Shown here: one piece after another, positions 33,957-42,043 of the stretch | How positions within the stretch are numbered: position 1 is the first letter of the stretch | Layout of the letters: the number at the start of each line of letters is the position of its first letter | DNA from: 3-1-20CM-4-69-9 sp963833655 | GTDB taxonomy: Bacteria > Actinomycetota > Thermoleophilia > Gaiellales > Gaiellaceae | Length of the DNA: 64,000 nucleotides | Assembly (NCBI GenBank): GCA_963833655.1 | Contig: CAWHYL010000006.1 | Coordinates: 465,499 to 529,498 of the forward strand | Direction of reading: 5' to 3' | Translations under genes and position numbers: made by a program | The notes under the pieces: model-generated | Told to the model about the DNA's origin: nothing | The model's database searches: none | The model's input: the letters and a program-made list of their open reading frames with translations, nothing else

Positions 33957-34903
33957 CGCACGAACCCCACGTAGACGGCGACCGCAACGGCGGCGACGAG
34001 CAGCAGGATCGCGAGCCACGCGAGCAGACGGCGACGCCGGCGGCGGCCGCGGACCGCTTCGTCCTCCGCGCGGATCTCGTCGACGTGAACGACGCCGGTG
34101 TCGACGACCGGCACGGCGTCCGTCTCGTCCAGCGTGTCCTCGTCCTCGGGGGGCGGCAGCGCTTGCTCGCGCGTCTCGCCGTCGTTCGCGAGCACGCCGT
34201 CCGCGATCTCGAACGCCACGACGGTGATGTTGTCCTGGCCGCCGCCCCGGTTCGCCGCCTTCACGAGCGCACGAAGCGCCGCGTCGATGTCGCCGCGGTT
34301 GCGCTCGACGACGTCGAGGATCGAGTCCTCCGAGACCATGTCCGTCAACCCGTCCGAGCAGAGCAGAAAGAGGTCGCCGTCCTCGGCGCGCACGCTGAAG
34401 GTGTCGACGTCGACGTCAGGGTCGGTGCCGAGCGCGCGCGTGATCACGGAGCGCTGCGGATGCGTCTCGGCCTCTTCGCGGGACAGCTTCCCGGTCTTGA
34501 GGAGCTCGTTGACCAGCGAGTGGTCCTCGGTCAACTGCTCCATCTGCGCCTGGCGGATCAGGTATGCGCGCGAATCGCCGACGTGGCCGAAGGCGACGTG
34601 GTCGTCCTCGACGAGGGCGACGGTGATCGTCGTGCCCATCCCGGACGTGTTCGGGTCGCTGCTCGATCGGTCGTAGACGCGGCGGTTCGCCTTCTGGATG
34701 AGGTCGGCGATGCGCTGCTCACCGCCGCCGTTCGCGCCGGCCTCCTTGAGCGCGGCGGTCGCGAGCCGCGACGCGACCTCGCCCGCCTGGGCACCCCCCA
34801 TGCCGTCGGCGATCGCAAAGAGCGGCGGCTCGATGACGTACGCGTCCTCGTTGTGACGGCGCGTGCGGCCCGGATCCGTGACGGCGGCGGCGCGCCCGAT
34901 CAA
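33953..34903 (-). CDS. pstP: PP2C-family Ser/Thr phosphatase PstP
   Basis: 316 residues. PP2C motifs: VTDPGRTRRHNEDAY, FAIADGMGGAQAGE (metal Asp), TVALVEDDHVAFGHVGDSRA and LFLLCSDGLTDMV, GGGQDNITVV. The catalytic domain ends near 240; an acidic linker, a basic stretch (RGRRRRRRL) and a C-terminal helix (LAWLAILLLVAAVAVAVYV) follow. It reverses phosphorylation by the kinases of the cluster. The TTG start overlaps the fhaB stop as TTGA. Confidence 0.94.
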   Translation of the reverse strand: MIGRAAAVTDPGRTRRHNEDAYVIEPPLFAIADGMGGAQAGEVASRLATAALKEAGANGGGEQRIADLIQKANRRVYDRSSSDPNTSGMGTTITVALVEDDHVAFGHVGDSRAYLIRQAQMEQLTEDHSLVNELLKTGKLSREEAETHPQRSVITRALGTDPDVDVDTFSVRAEDGDLFLLCSDGLTDMVSEDSILDVVERNRGDIDAALRALVKAANRGGGQDNITVVAFEIADGVLANDGETREQALPPPEDEDTLDETDAVPVVDTGVVHVDEIRAEDEAVRGRRRRRRLLAWLAILLLVAAVAVAVYVGFVR

Positions 34904-35385
34904 CTCTCGAACCTCAGGTCGGTCTCGCCGACGCGGACGACGTCGCCCGGGCTGAGCCTGCGCGGACGATCCAACCGCGCGCCGTTCAGGTACGTGCCGT
35001 TGGTCGAGCCGAGGTCCTGCACCCAGACGCCGTCCTGGCGCGGCTCGAACCGCGCATGTCGCGCCGACGCGTACTCGTCCGAGCGGATCGAGATGTCGTT
35101 CTGACCGCCGCGGCCGATCGTCAGCTGGGCCGAGTCGACTTCGAAGTCGCGGCCCTCGACGAGGTCGGGGCTCTTGACGACGACGAGCCTGCCGCTGACG
35201 CGGCTGCTGCGGGCCGGCTGGCCGGCAGCCTGAGCCGAGGGGGCGAGGATGAAGCTCTCCTGCGGGAGCCGGAGGTCGCGGCTCGCCGTCCGCACGATCC
35301 GCCAGATGAAGAGATAGAGCAGGACGAGGAACGCGATCTTGAGGACGAGGAGGACCTGATCGACGGCGGCGGAGTTGTAGACCAC
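34900..35385 (-). CDS. fhaB: FHA-domain protein FhaB
   Basis: 161 residues: an N-terminal membrane helix (VLLVLKIAFLVLLYLFIWRI), a linker, and a C-terminal FHA domain (LTIGRGGQNDISI, SARHARF, VQDLGSTNGTYLNG) that binds phosphothreonine. In mycobacteria FhaB/FipA works with the PknB-PstP system in division. It starts at GTG 4 nt... after the fhaA stop and overlaps pstP by 4 bases. Confidence 0.93.
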   Translation of the reverse strand: MVYNSAAVDQVLLVLKIAFLVLLYLFIWRIVRTASRDLRLPQESFILAPSAQAAGQPARSSRVSGRLVVVKSPDLVEGRDFEVDSAQLTIGRGGQNDISIRSDEYASARHARFEPRQDGVWVQDLGSTNGTYLNGARLDRPRRLSPGDVVRVGETDLRFES

Positions 35386-35388
35386 CGC

Positions 35389-36159
35389 CTACTCCGCTTC
35401 GCGGGCGAAGCACAGCTCGGTCGACCCGAGCGTGATCTTGTCGCCGCTGTGCAGCTTCGCTCGCTTGACCCGCTTGCCGTTGACCTCGAGCCCGTTGGTC
35501 GACCCGAGGTCGACGATCCAGTACGACGCTCCCTCCTGCCTCAACTCGGCGTGCCGTCGGGAGACGTTCGCATCCGCGAGCTGGATGTCGCAGTCGCGCG
35601 AGCGCCCGATCACGACGCGCCGCTGCTTCACCTCGTGACTGCTGCCGTTCCAGCTCAGCGTGACGAGCTCCGGCTCGACGCCGAGCTCCTCGGCCGAGAC
35701 GGCTTGGGTCGGCTCGGGGATCGCCTTCGGCTTGTAGATCATCGTCGCGCCGGGGGCGACTTCCGGGACGGGCTCCTCGCCGCCGCGGCGCTCCGGATGG
35801 ACCATCCGCGTCGCGATCCCGAACTCGCCGATGTCGAGGTCGGCATCGGTCTCCATCAGCACGCGCGGCTGCGAGAGCAGGGCGTAGTCCTCGCGGCGCG
35901 CGTGCTCCGACAGGTACTCCTCGAGCTCGCCGCGCAAGTTCTGCTCGTAGCTCTCGAACTGCTGGCGGTCGTCAGGCGAGAGGTAGACCGTGTACTCGTT
36001 GGGTACGTACACGCGTGAGACCGAGACGTTCCGGTGGTCGTCCATCTCCTTCGCGAGCTTCCGGGCAAGCTCGACCGGCTGGACGTTCGTCCGGAACGCG
36101 CGGCCGAAGACACCTTCGAAAAGGGCTTCGATCTTTCGCTCTACTGCGCGTAAAACCAT
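35389..36159 (-). CDS. fhaA: DUF3662/FHA-domain protein FhaA
   Basis: 256 residues. The N-terminal DUF3662 domain (VERKIEALFEGVFGRAF ... PVELARKLAKEMDDHRNVS) is followed by a linker and a C-terminal FHA domain (VVIGRSRDCDIQLADANVS, RRHAEL, VDLGSTNGLEVNG). FhaA binds phosphorylated partners such as the MviN pseudokinase in mycobacteria. It is the first of the FHA-PstP-RodA-PbpA-PknB run, 27 nt downstream of another kinase gene. Confidence 0.94.
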   Translation of the reverse strand: MVLRAVERKIEALFEGVFGRAFRTNVQPVELARKLAKEMDDHRNVSVSRVYVPNEYTVYLSPDDRQQFESYEQNLRGELEEYLSEHARREDYALLSQPRVLMETDADLDIGEFGIATRMVHPERRGGEEPVPEVAPGATMIYKPKAIPEPTQAVSAEELGVEPELVTLSWNGSSHEVKQRRVVIGRSRDCDIQLADANVSRRHAELRQEGASYWIVDLGSTNGLEVNGKRVKRAKLHSGDKITLGSTELCFAREAE

Positions 36160-36186
36160 GTACCGGAGATACCCCGGCAGGCGATG

Positions 36187-37770
36187 CTAACGCACGGCCA
36201 CGGCGGCACAGGTTAGCCAGACGGCGACGACGAGCGGCGCCGCGGCCACCGCCGGCACGGCTAGGAGGGCGCCCGCGAGGAAGCCGGCACCGAGGACGGC
36301 GACGGCCCAGAGGCCGCGGCGGCGTGCGTGGGGCAAGAGGACGGCGACCGCGGCGAGCACGACGGCCTCCACGCCGAGAGCGGGAGGCATCGCATGCCAC
36401 AAGGCTGCCGCGACCGAGAAGGGGTCGCCGCTCGCCGCGACGCCGAGGCCGCCGGCGGCGGACCCGTCGAAGGGAAGCGCACCCCCGCGCACCCCGGCGA
36501 CGAGGCCCGCAGCGAGCACTGCCGCGGCCACCTGGAGAGCGCGACGGACCGGCGAGCGCACGGCCAGCCCGCCGAGCGGCAGGAGCCCGAGCGCCGCCAG
36601 CGGCGCGAGTAGCGGCCCGGCGACGAAGAGCAGCCCGTGCTGCGCGTCCCGCCAGCACACGGCCAGCAGGCAGGCGGCAATCGCGGCGTACAGCACCGCT
36701 GCGCCGAGCGCGTAGTTCCCCAGCGGGAGGATCGGGACGAAGAGCGCGAACGCCAGGCCCAGCCGCGGCCGCACGAAGGTCGCGGCAGCGGCCAGAGCGG
36801 CAAGCCCGAACGGCCAGCCCGTCGGATAGAACGGCAGCACGAGCGTCGTCCACAGGACGAACACCAGCGCCAGCGCCACGGGCAGCAGCCGCGGCACGAC
36901 CGCAGGAACGGCCAGGGCCTGGCCCCGGCGCCTGCCGCCGCGGCGCTTGCGGCCGGTGAGGCGCAGAGACGCCGCCAACGAGGCAGCGTCCGGTCTGCGC
37001 AGCGGGTTCACGTCGAGGGCACGCCCGATCGCATTGAGCAACGGCTTCGGCAGGTCGGGCCGCTGCGTCTCGAGGGGCGGCGCGCCTTCCTCGATCGCGC
37101 GCGCGGTCTCGAGCAGCGAGCTGCGCCAGAAGGGATGACGGCCGGCAAGCGCCTCCCAGAGCATCACCCCGACGGCCCAGATGTCGGCGGCCTCTGTCGT
37201 CTCCGCGCCGGCGAGCCGCTCGGGCGCGATGTAGGCGAGCGTGCCGGGGACGTCGCCCTGCGCGGTCAGCGTCTCCGCCTCCTGGATCTGCGCCAGCCCG
37301 AAGTCGAGGACGCGGACGGACACTCGTGAGCCCTCGGCGAGCAGGACGTTCGACGGCTTCACATCGCGATGCACGACTCCACGCCCGTGCGCATGCGCGA
37401 GCGCGTCGAGAATCTGGATCGCGGCCTCGATCGCGGCAGCGTCGTCGAGCTCCCCGCTGCGCATCGCCTCGCGAAACGTGCGGCCCGGGACGTACTCGTA
37501 GGCGATGTACACGTGCTGCGAGTCGCGCCCGAACCCGTAGGCGCGCTGGCAGCCGGGATGGCGGAGCCGCGCGGCGGCCTCCGCCTCGCGCTCGGCACGC
37601 GATGCCGCCTTGCCCTCGCGCGGGACGATCTTGAGCGCGACGTCGAGCCCGTTCTGCTCGTCGCGCGCGAGCCAGACGGATCCGGAGCCGCCGCTGCCGA
37701 GCGGCTTCAGCGGCCGGTACCGCTCGAGGACGAGCTCGCTCTGAAGGACGGCTGGGGCGGCGTTCGACAT
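36187..37770 (-). CDS. Ser/Thr kinase fused to a polytopic membrane domain
   Basis: 527 residues. N-terminal Hanks kinase (about 16-270) with GSGGSGSVWLARD, VVHRDVKPSNVLL, LDFGLAQ and YIAPERL. From about 290 to the end there are roughly eight to ten hydrophobic helices with no soluble sensor domain. It occupies the head of the cluster where mycobacteria instead carry pknA nearer pknB. The membrane part resembles no transporter that I recognise and may itself sense membrane or lipid state (inference). An AGGAAAG ribosome site precedes the ATG. Confidence 0.88.
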   Translation of the reverse strand: MSNAAPAVLQSELVLERYRPLKPLGSGGSGSVWLARDEQNGLDVALKIVPREGKAASRAEREAEAAARLRHPGCQRAYGFGRDSQHVYIAYEYVPGRTFREAMRSGELDDAAAIEAAIQILDALAHAHGRGVVHRDVKPSNVLLAEGSRVSVRVLDFGLAQIQEAETLTAQGDVPGTLAYIAPERLAGAETTEAADIWAVGVMLWEALAGRHPFWRSSLLETARAIEEGAPPLETQRPDLPKPLLNAIGRALDVNPLRRPDAASLAASLRLTGRKRRGGRRRGQALAVPAVVPRLLPVALALVFVLWTTLVLPFYPTGWPFGLAALAAAATFVRPRLGLAFALFVPILPLGNYALGAAVLYAAIAACLLAVCWRDAQHGLLFVAGPLLAPLAALGLLPLGGLAVRSPVRRALQVAAAVLAAGLVAGVRGGALPFDGSAAGGLGVAASGDPFSVAAALWHAMPPALGVEAVVLAAVAVLLPHARRRGLWAVAVLGAGFLAGALLAVPAVAAAPLVVAVWLTCAAVAVR

Positions 37771-37864
37771 CGGCTTTCCTGGGTTGGCCAGGCCGTTTCC
37801 AAGTCCTGCCCGGCCGGGCTACGGGTTAGAGTGACAACGCTTTCGGCTGGGCCCCGATGCATCC

Positions 37865-39016
37865 ATGACCGAGCGCGATACCGACATCGAGTTCGACTTC
37901 TTCGACGAGCCCGAGACCGAAGAGGCAAGCGAACGCGTCCGGGCGCCGCGGCGGCAAGGTCCGCGTGGTCCGCGGCGGCCGATCCGACCCCCGTCCGGGC
38001 TCATCCCGATGCTGCGGCTGGCGGGCCTGATCGCGTTCGTGATCCTCGCCGTCGTGCTGCTCGTCGTCGCCGTCCGCGGGTGCGCGTCCGACAGCAAGCA
38101 CGCCCGCTACGAGAACTACGTCAAGGACGTGACCAAGGTCGCCAACAGCTCGACGGCGATCGGGGCGCAGCTCAACCAGACGCTTTCAGCCACCGGCATC
38201 AAGGAGAGTCAGCTCGAGCTGAAGCTGAAGGGGCTCGCGGCCCAGCAGCAGCAGGGCGTCGCGCAGGCGCGCGACATCAACCCGCCGGGGCCGCTGCGCG
38301 TCGAGCACGACCAGCTGATCCAGGTGCTGAGCCTGCGCGCGAGCGGTCTCAGCCGGCTCGCGGACGCCTTCCGGCAGACGGCCACGGCGAAGAACGCGAC
38401 CGCGGCCGGGCAGCTCCTCGCTGCGCAGGCGCGACTGCTGACCGCGAGCGACGTGAACTACGACTACTACTTCAGGCAGCCGACCGAGCAGGAGCTCCTG
38501 AAGCAGAACGTCAGCGACGTCGGCACCGTGCCGCAATCGAAGTTCTTCCCGAACCCCGACCTCGCCAGCACGCAGGCGATGATGTCCGTCTGGCAGCGCG
38601 TGCACGGCGCGGCAACCGGCGGCAATCCCGGCGGCAAGCACGGGAGCGCGCTCGGGCCGGTGAAGGCGCTGCCCGACGGGAAGGTGCTGCAGGCCGGCGC
38701 GAGCGCGAGCCAGAACGAGATCACCGCGTCGACCGACCTGGCGTTCCAGGTGTCGGTGGAGAACTCCGGCGACTTCCAGGAGTTCAACGTGCCCGTGACG
38801 CTGACGATCCAGAAATCGCCGAAGCCGATCGTGTTGCGCAAGAAGATCCCGGTCATCAACGCCGGCGAGACGAAGACGGTGACCTTCACGAACATCGACA
38901 TCAACGGGCTGTTCGGACTGCCCACGACGATCAAGGTCGACGTCGAGCCGGTGCCAGGCGAGGTCACCACGTCGAACAACTCGGCCGAGTACAGGGTCAT
39001 CTTCTCGCTCGGCTAA
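37865..39016 (+). CDS. Membrane-anchored secreted protein, function unknown
   Basis: 383 residues: an acidic/basic cytoplasmic N-terminus (DIEFDFFDEPETEEASE, then RAPRRQGPRGPRRPIRPP), one helix at about 50-70 (LRLAGLIAFVILAVVLLVVA), a coiled-coil-like helical region (about 75-200) and a C-terminal beta-sandwich (about 270-383; LAFQVSVENSGDFQEFNVPV, VTFTNIDINGLFG) similar to CARDB-type domains. No family named. It is divergent from the multi-helix kinase gene and followed 3 nt later by a DUF4446 gene, so it may belong to the cell-envelope control cluster. Confidence 0.7.
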   Translation: MTERDTDIEFDFFDEPETEEASERVRAPRRQGPRGPRRPIRPPSGLIPMLRLAGLIAFVILAVVLLVVAVRGCASDSKHARYENYVKDVTKVANSSTAIGAQLNQTLSATGIKESQLELKLKGLAAQQQQGVAQARDINPPGPLRVEHDQLIQVLSLRASGLSRLADAFRQTATAKNATAAGQLLAAQARLLTASDVNYDYYFRQPTEQELLKQNVSDVGTVPQSKFFPNPDLASTQAMMSVWQRVHGAATGGNPGGKHGSALGPVKALPDGKVLQAGASASQNEITASTDLAFQVSVENSGDFQEFNVPVTLTIQKSPKPIVLRKKIPVINAGETKTVTFTNIDINGLFGLPTTIKVDVEPVPGEVTTSNNSAEYRVIFSLG

Positions 39017-39019
39017 CGA

Positions 39020-39496
39020 ATGAGCCTCTCCACGGCCGAGTGGATCGCGATCGGGGCGTGCGTGGTCGCCGGGCTCGCGCTGCTCGTCGCCCTGCTCGCG
39101 TGGTGGAAGCTGCGCGCGGTGCGGGACGCACAGCTCGTGCTGCTCGGCGGCGGCAAGCAGGATCTCGTCGATTTCGCCGTCTCGCTGCAGGGGCGGATCG
39201 ACGACCTGCACCGTGCCGTGGACGAGATCGCCGCCGGTCTCTCCCGAGTCGACCGCCGCGTCGACACGGCGGTGTCGAAGACCTCGCTCGTCCGTTATGA
39301 CGCATACGAGGGCGCCGGCGGCCACCAGTCGGCGTCGATTGCGCTCCTCGACGCGGGGCGGAGCGGCGTCGTCGTGAGCGCGATCCAGGGCCGCGACTAC
39401 GCCCGCATCTACGTCAAGGAGCTCGACCGCGGCCGCCCGAACGTCGCCCTCTCCCCCGAGGAGGAGGAGGCGGTCGAACGGGCGATGGCCAGCTGA
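39020..39496 (+). CDS. DUF4446-family membrane protein
   Basis: 158 residues: one N-terminal helix (AEWIAIGACVVAGLALLVAL), a coiled-coil stretch (DFAVSLQGRIDDLHRAVDEI), then the DUF4446 core VRYDAYEGAGGHQSASIALL and VVSAIQGRDYARIYVKEL ending LSPEEEEAVERAMAS. Function unknown. The last 18 codons are copied three more times in the tandem repeat that follows, so its 3' end was part of the duplicated unit. Confidence 0.85.
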   Translation: MSLSTAEWIAIGACVVAGLALLVALLAWWKLRAVRDAQLVLLGGGKQDLVDFAVSLQGRIDDLHRAVDEIAAGLSRVDRRVDTAVSKTSLVRYDAYEGAGGHQSASIALLDAGRSGVVVSAIQGRDYARIYVKELDRGRPNVALSPEEEEAVERAMAS

Positions 39497-39995
39497 GGCG
39501 CCGCTTGCGGCGCCGACCCTCAGGACGCGCCGGATCCCGGCGCGTCCGTCTGAAACGACCGGTCGACCCAAGAGACCTAGCGGAGACCCCTCGAGTGTCG
39601 CCCTCTCCCCCACGGAGGAGGCGGTCGAACGGGCGATGGCCAGCTGAGGCGCCGCTTGCGGCGCCGACCCTCAGGACGCGCCGGATCCCGGCGCGTCCGT
39701 CTGAAACGACCGGTCGACCCAAGAGACCTAGCGGAGACCCCTCGAGTGTCGCCCTCTCCCCCAGCGGAGGAGGCGGTCGAACGGGCGATGGCCAGCTGAG
39801 GCGCCGCTTGCGGCGCCGACCCTCAGGACGCGCCGGATCCCGGCGCGTCCGTCTGAAACGACCGGTCGACCCAAGAGACCTAGCGGAGACCCCTCGAGTG
39901 TCGCCCTCTCCCCCACGGAGGAGGCGGTCGAGCGGGCGATGGCCAGCTGAGGCGCCGCTTGCGCTGCTGACCCTCGGGACGCGCCGCCGGTTGCG
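39443..39995 (+). repeat. Tandem repeat of about 152 bp carrying a gene 3' end and the double-hairpin element
   Basis: Unit starts at 39443 (inside the DUF4446 gene), 39597, 39748 and 39900, spacing 154, 151 and 152 bp. Each unit has the coding tail (SPEEEEAVERAMAS plus TGA), hairpin 1 (GGCGCCG-CTTG-CGGCGCC), hairpin 2 (GGACGCGCCGG-ATC-CCGGCGCGTCC) and a CGTCTGAAACGACCGGTCGA tail. The last unit is degenerate after hairpin 1. This fills the 540-bp gap before the HNH gene. Confidence 0.9.
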
Positions 39996-40021
39996 GGCGT
40001 GGCCGAGACCGCTCGAGCCGC

Positions 40022-40027
40022 TACATT
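40022..40027 (+). promoter_or_regulatory. Putative -10 box for the HNH gene
   Basis: TACATT 9 nt before the ATG; no Shine-Dalgarno sequence is visible. Confidence 0.35.
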
Positions 40028-40036
40028 TCCGCCCAG

Positions 40037-40558
40037 ATGCAGCAGGTTCTGGTCCTGAACGCCAGTTACGAGCCGCTGAACGTCACGACTGTTCGGCGTG
40101 CCCACGTGCTGGTGTTCAAGGGCAAGGCCGAGGTGATCGAGGAGCTCACGCAGAACCTGCACTCGGCGACCGACACGTTCCCCTGGCCGCACGTGATCCG
40201 GCTCGTCGCGTACGTGCGCGTGCCGCGGGCGGTGCAGCGCAAGATCTCGCGGCGTGCACTCTTCGCGCGCGACGGCTGGAAGTGTGCGTACTGCGGGACC
40301 ACGTCGGGGCGCCTCACGCTCGACCATGTCGTCCCGCGCTCGCGCGGCGGCGAGTCGGTCTGGGAGAACGTCGTCACAGCATGCGCGCCGTGCAACCACA
40401 AGAAGGGCAACCGGCTGCTGGAGGAGGTCAGCATGGAGCTGCTCCACCTGCCGAAGGCGCCGGCGCCGGTGCTGTTCATCCGCCTCGCCGCGCCGAAGAT
40501 CCCCTCGGGCTGGCAGCCGTACCTCGCCAGCTGGGGCTCGGCGACAGCGGCGGCTTGA
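40037..40558 (+). CDS. HNH endonuclease-family protein
   Basis: 173 residues. The zinc/HNH core is CAYCGTTSGRLTLDHVVPRS followed by NVVTACAPCNHKKGNRLLEE, with two CXXC pairs and the HNH residues. The N-terminal VLVLNASYEPLNVTTVRRA is typical of a widespread conserved family of stand-alone HNH proteins. It probably cleaves or nicks DNA, but its physiological role is unclear. It has its own -10-like box and is convergent with the sulfurtransferase gene. Confidence 0.88.
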   Translation: MQQVLVLNASYEPLNVTTVRRAHVLVFKGKAEVIEELTQNLHSATDTFPWPHVIRLVAYVRVPRAVQRKISRRALFARDGWKCAYCGTTSGRLTLDHVVPRSRGGESVWENVVTACAPCNHKKGNRLLEEVSMELLHLPKAPAPVLFIRLAAPKIPSGWQPYLASWGSATAAA

Positions 40559-40565
40559 GACGGCT

Positions 40566-41261
40566 CTAGCCCGTCTCGAGCGGCAGATCGAGCTGCTCCC
40601 ACTCGCTCCAGGAGCCCGGATAGAGCTTGCCGTCGCGACCGGCGAGATGCAGGCGGTGGAGGGCGACGGCCGCGGTGACGCCCGAGCCGCAGTAGGTGAC
40701 GAGCTCGCCGCCGGGTAGCTCCGGCAGGGGCTCGTTCCACGGCGCATTGAGGGCGCCGGGGATCCGCCCCGGCTTCTTGTCGATCGGGTTCGGCTCGCCG
40801 CGCCAGCGGCCGGGAAGCCGGGCGTCGACGACCACCAGCTCGTCGAGCCGCCGTGCGAGCTCTTCCGCCTCGATCGTGTCGTCCCGCCGTGGCCGCGTGA
40901 CGAATCGGGCCTGCTCGATCTCTTCGGAACCTTCGGCGAGCGGTCCGTGCCAGCCGTCGAGATCCATGACGGCGCAGTCATCGTGGCCGAAGTGGCGCAG
41001 CAGCCACCAGAGGCGCTCGGCGCCGCCCATGTTCCCGTACGCGACGACGAATGCACCGGCTCCGATCCCGGCGCGGCCTGCCGCTCGCGCAAATGCCTGT
41101 GCGTCGGGGAGCGGGTGCCGTCCCCGCGGCCCCGGCTCGGCCGCCAGGTCGGCGTCGACGTCGAGGAAGCTCGCACCGGGGACGTGACCCGCGAGGTAGA
41201 GCTCGCGGCCGCGGCCGGGGTTTCCGAGCTCCCAGCGGCAGTCGACGAACTGGTAACGCAC
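40566..41261 (-). CDS. Two-domain rhodanese sulfurtransferase
   Basis: 231 residues. The N-terminal rhodanese domain (about 5-105) has lost its catalytic Cys (VVAYGNMGGAERL); the C-terminal domain has the active loop LVTYCGSGVTAA, whose CGSGVTA form is typical of 3-mercaptopyruvate sulfurtransferase-like enzymes. This is smaller than the usual 280 residues. It would transfer sulfane sulfur to a thiol acceptor. The GTG start lies 5 nt after the SDR stop. Third gene of the C39-SDR-rhodanese unit. Confidence 0.87.
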   Translation of the reverse strand: MRYQFVDCRWELGNPGRGRELYLAGHVPGASFLDVDADLAAEPGPRGRHPLPDAQAFARAAGRAGIGAGAFVVAYGNMGGAERLWWLLRHFGHDDCAVMDLDGWHGPLAEGSEEIEQARFVTRPRRDDTIEAEELARRLDELVVVDARLPGRWRGEPNPIDKKPGRIPGALNAPWNEPLPELPGGELVTYCGSGVTAAVALHRLHLAGRDGKLYPGSWSEWEQLDLPLETG

Positions 41262-41266
41262 GCCGC

Positions 41267-42043
41267 TCAACCGTGGTGCTCCTGGACGATGTTGCCCCCG
41301 TCGACGACGAGCGTCTGGCCGGTGACGTAGCTCGCCTCCGCGGAGCACAGAAAGGCGATCGCCGCGGCGACCTCGTCGGGGGCTCCGGGCCGGCCGACCG
41401 GCGTATGCCGCCCGGCTTCGAGCTCATCGGGCTCGGACGACGCGGTCGCGATCCATCCCGGCAGGACGGAGTTGACCGTGATGCCGTCAGGCGCGTGCTC
41501 GAGCGCGATCGTCCGCATGAGCCCGTCGAGGGCGCCTTTGGCCGCGGCGTAGGCGGCCGAGCCGGACGCCGTGACGAGCGGCCCGGTCACGGACGACACC
41601 ATCACGACGCGACCGTACCCGCGCGCGACCATGCTCGGAATCGCGGCCTGCGTGAGCTGGAAGGCGGTCTCGAACGTGATCGCCAGCTGCCGCCGCAACG
41701 CCTCAGGCCTGAGCACGGCGAACATGTCGCCCGCAGTCTCGTGGCCCGTTTGCACCATCCCCGCGTTGTTGACGAGCACGTCGATCGGACCGTTCGCGTC
41801 GCGCGCAGCTGCAACGAGCGCGTGCGCCTGCGACGGGTCCGTGAGGTCGGCTACGTGCGCGAACACGCCTCCCAGCTCGGCAGCACGATCGCGGATCCGC
41901 TCGGTCGTCGACGTGACCGAGACGCGCGCGCCGAGGCCGCCGAGCAGCCGCGCCGTCGCGAACCCGATTCCCTCCGGGCTGCCGCAGCCGCTGACGAGCG
42001 CGTGGCGCCCGTCGAGCGAGAACGGCGCGGGCCGCGCTACCAG
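41267..42043 (-). CDS. Short-chain dehydrogenase/reductase, probable CTG start
   Basis: 258 residues. Cofactor motif SGCGSPEGIGFATA (a variant of TGXXXGIG), NNAG in DVLVNNAGMVQ, catalytic Ser in MVSSVTGP, and YXXXK in AAYAAAKGALDG; C-terminal SYVTGQTLVVDGG. The first ATG/GTG/TTG in frame (GTG 41866) would delete the whole cofactor motif. Between an in-frame TAA and that GTG the only start-like codon is CTG at 42043, which overlaps the end of the upstream C39 gene. The substrate is unknown. Confidence 0.85.
   Translation of the reverse strand: MVARPAPFSLDGRHALVSGCGSPEGIGFATARLLGGLGARVSVTSTTERIRDRAAELGGVFAHVADLTDPSQAHALVAAARDANGPIDVLVNNAGMVQTGHETAGDMFAVLRPEALRRQLAITFETAFQLTQAAIPSMVARGYGRVVMVSSVTGPLVTASGSAAYAAAKGALDGLMRTIALEHAPDGITVNSVLPGWIATASSEPDELEAGRHTPVGRPGAPDEVAAAIAFLCSAEASYVTGQTLVVDGGNIVQEHHG

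Noticed and set aside
39443..39995. Possible CRISPR array or a repeat-containing protein gene
   Set aside because: Units are 151-154 bp, nearly identical throughout, and contain stop codons and hairpins; long frames across it are artefacts of GC-rich repeats.
40566..41261. Inactive sulfurtransferase
   Set aside because: The first domain lacks its Cys as in many two-domain rhodaneses, but the C-terminal active loop CGSGVTA is intact.
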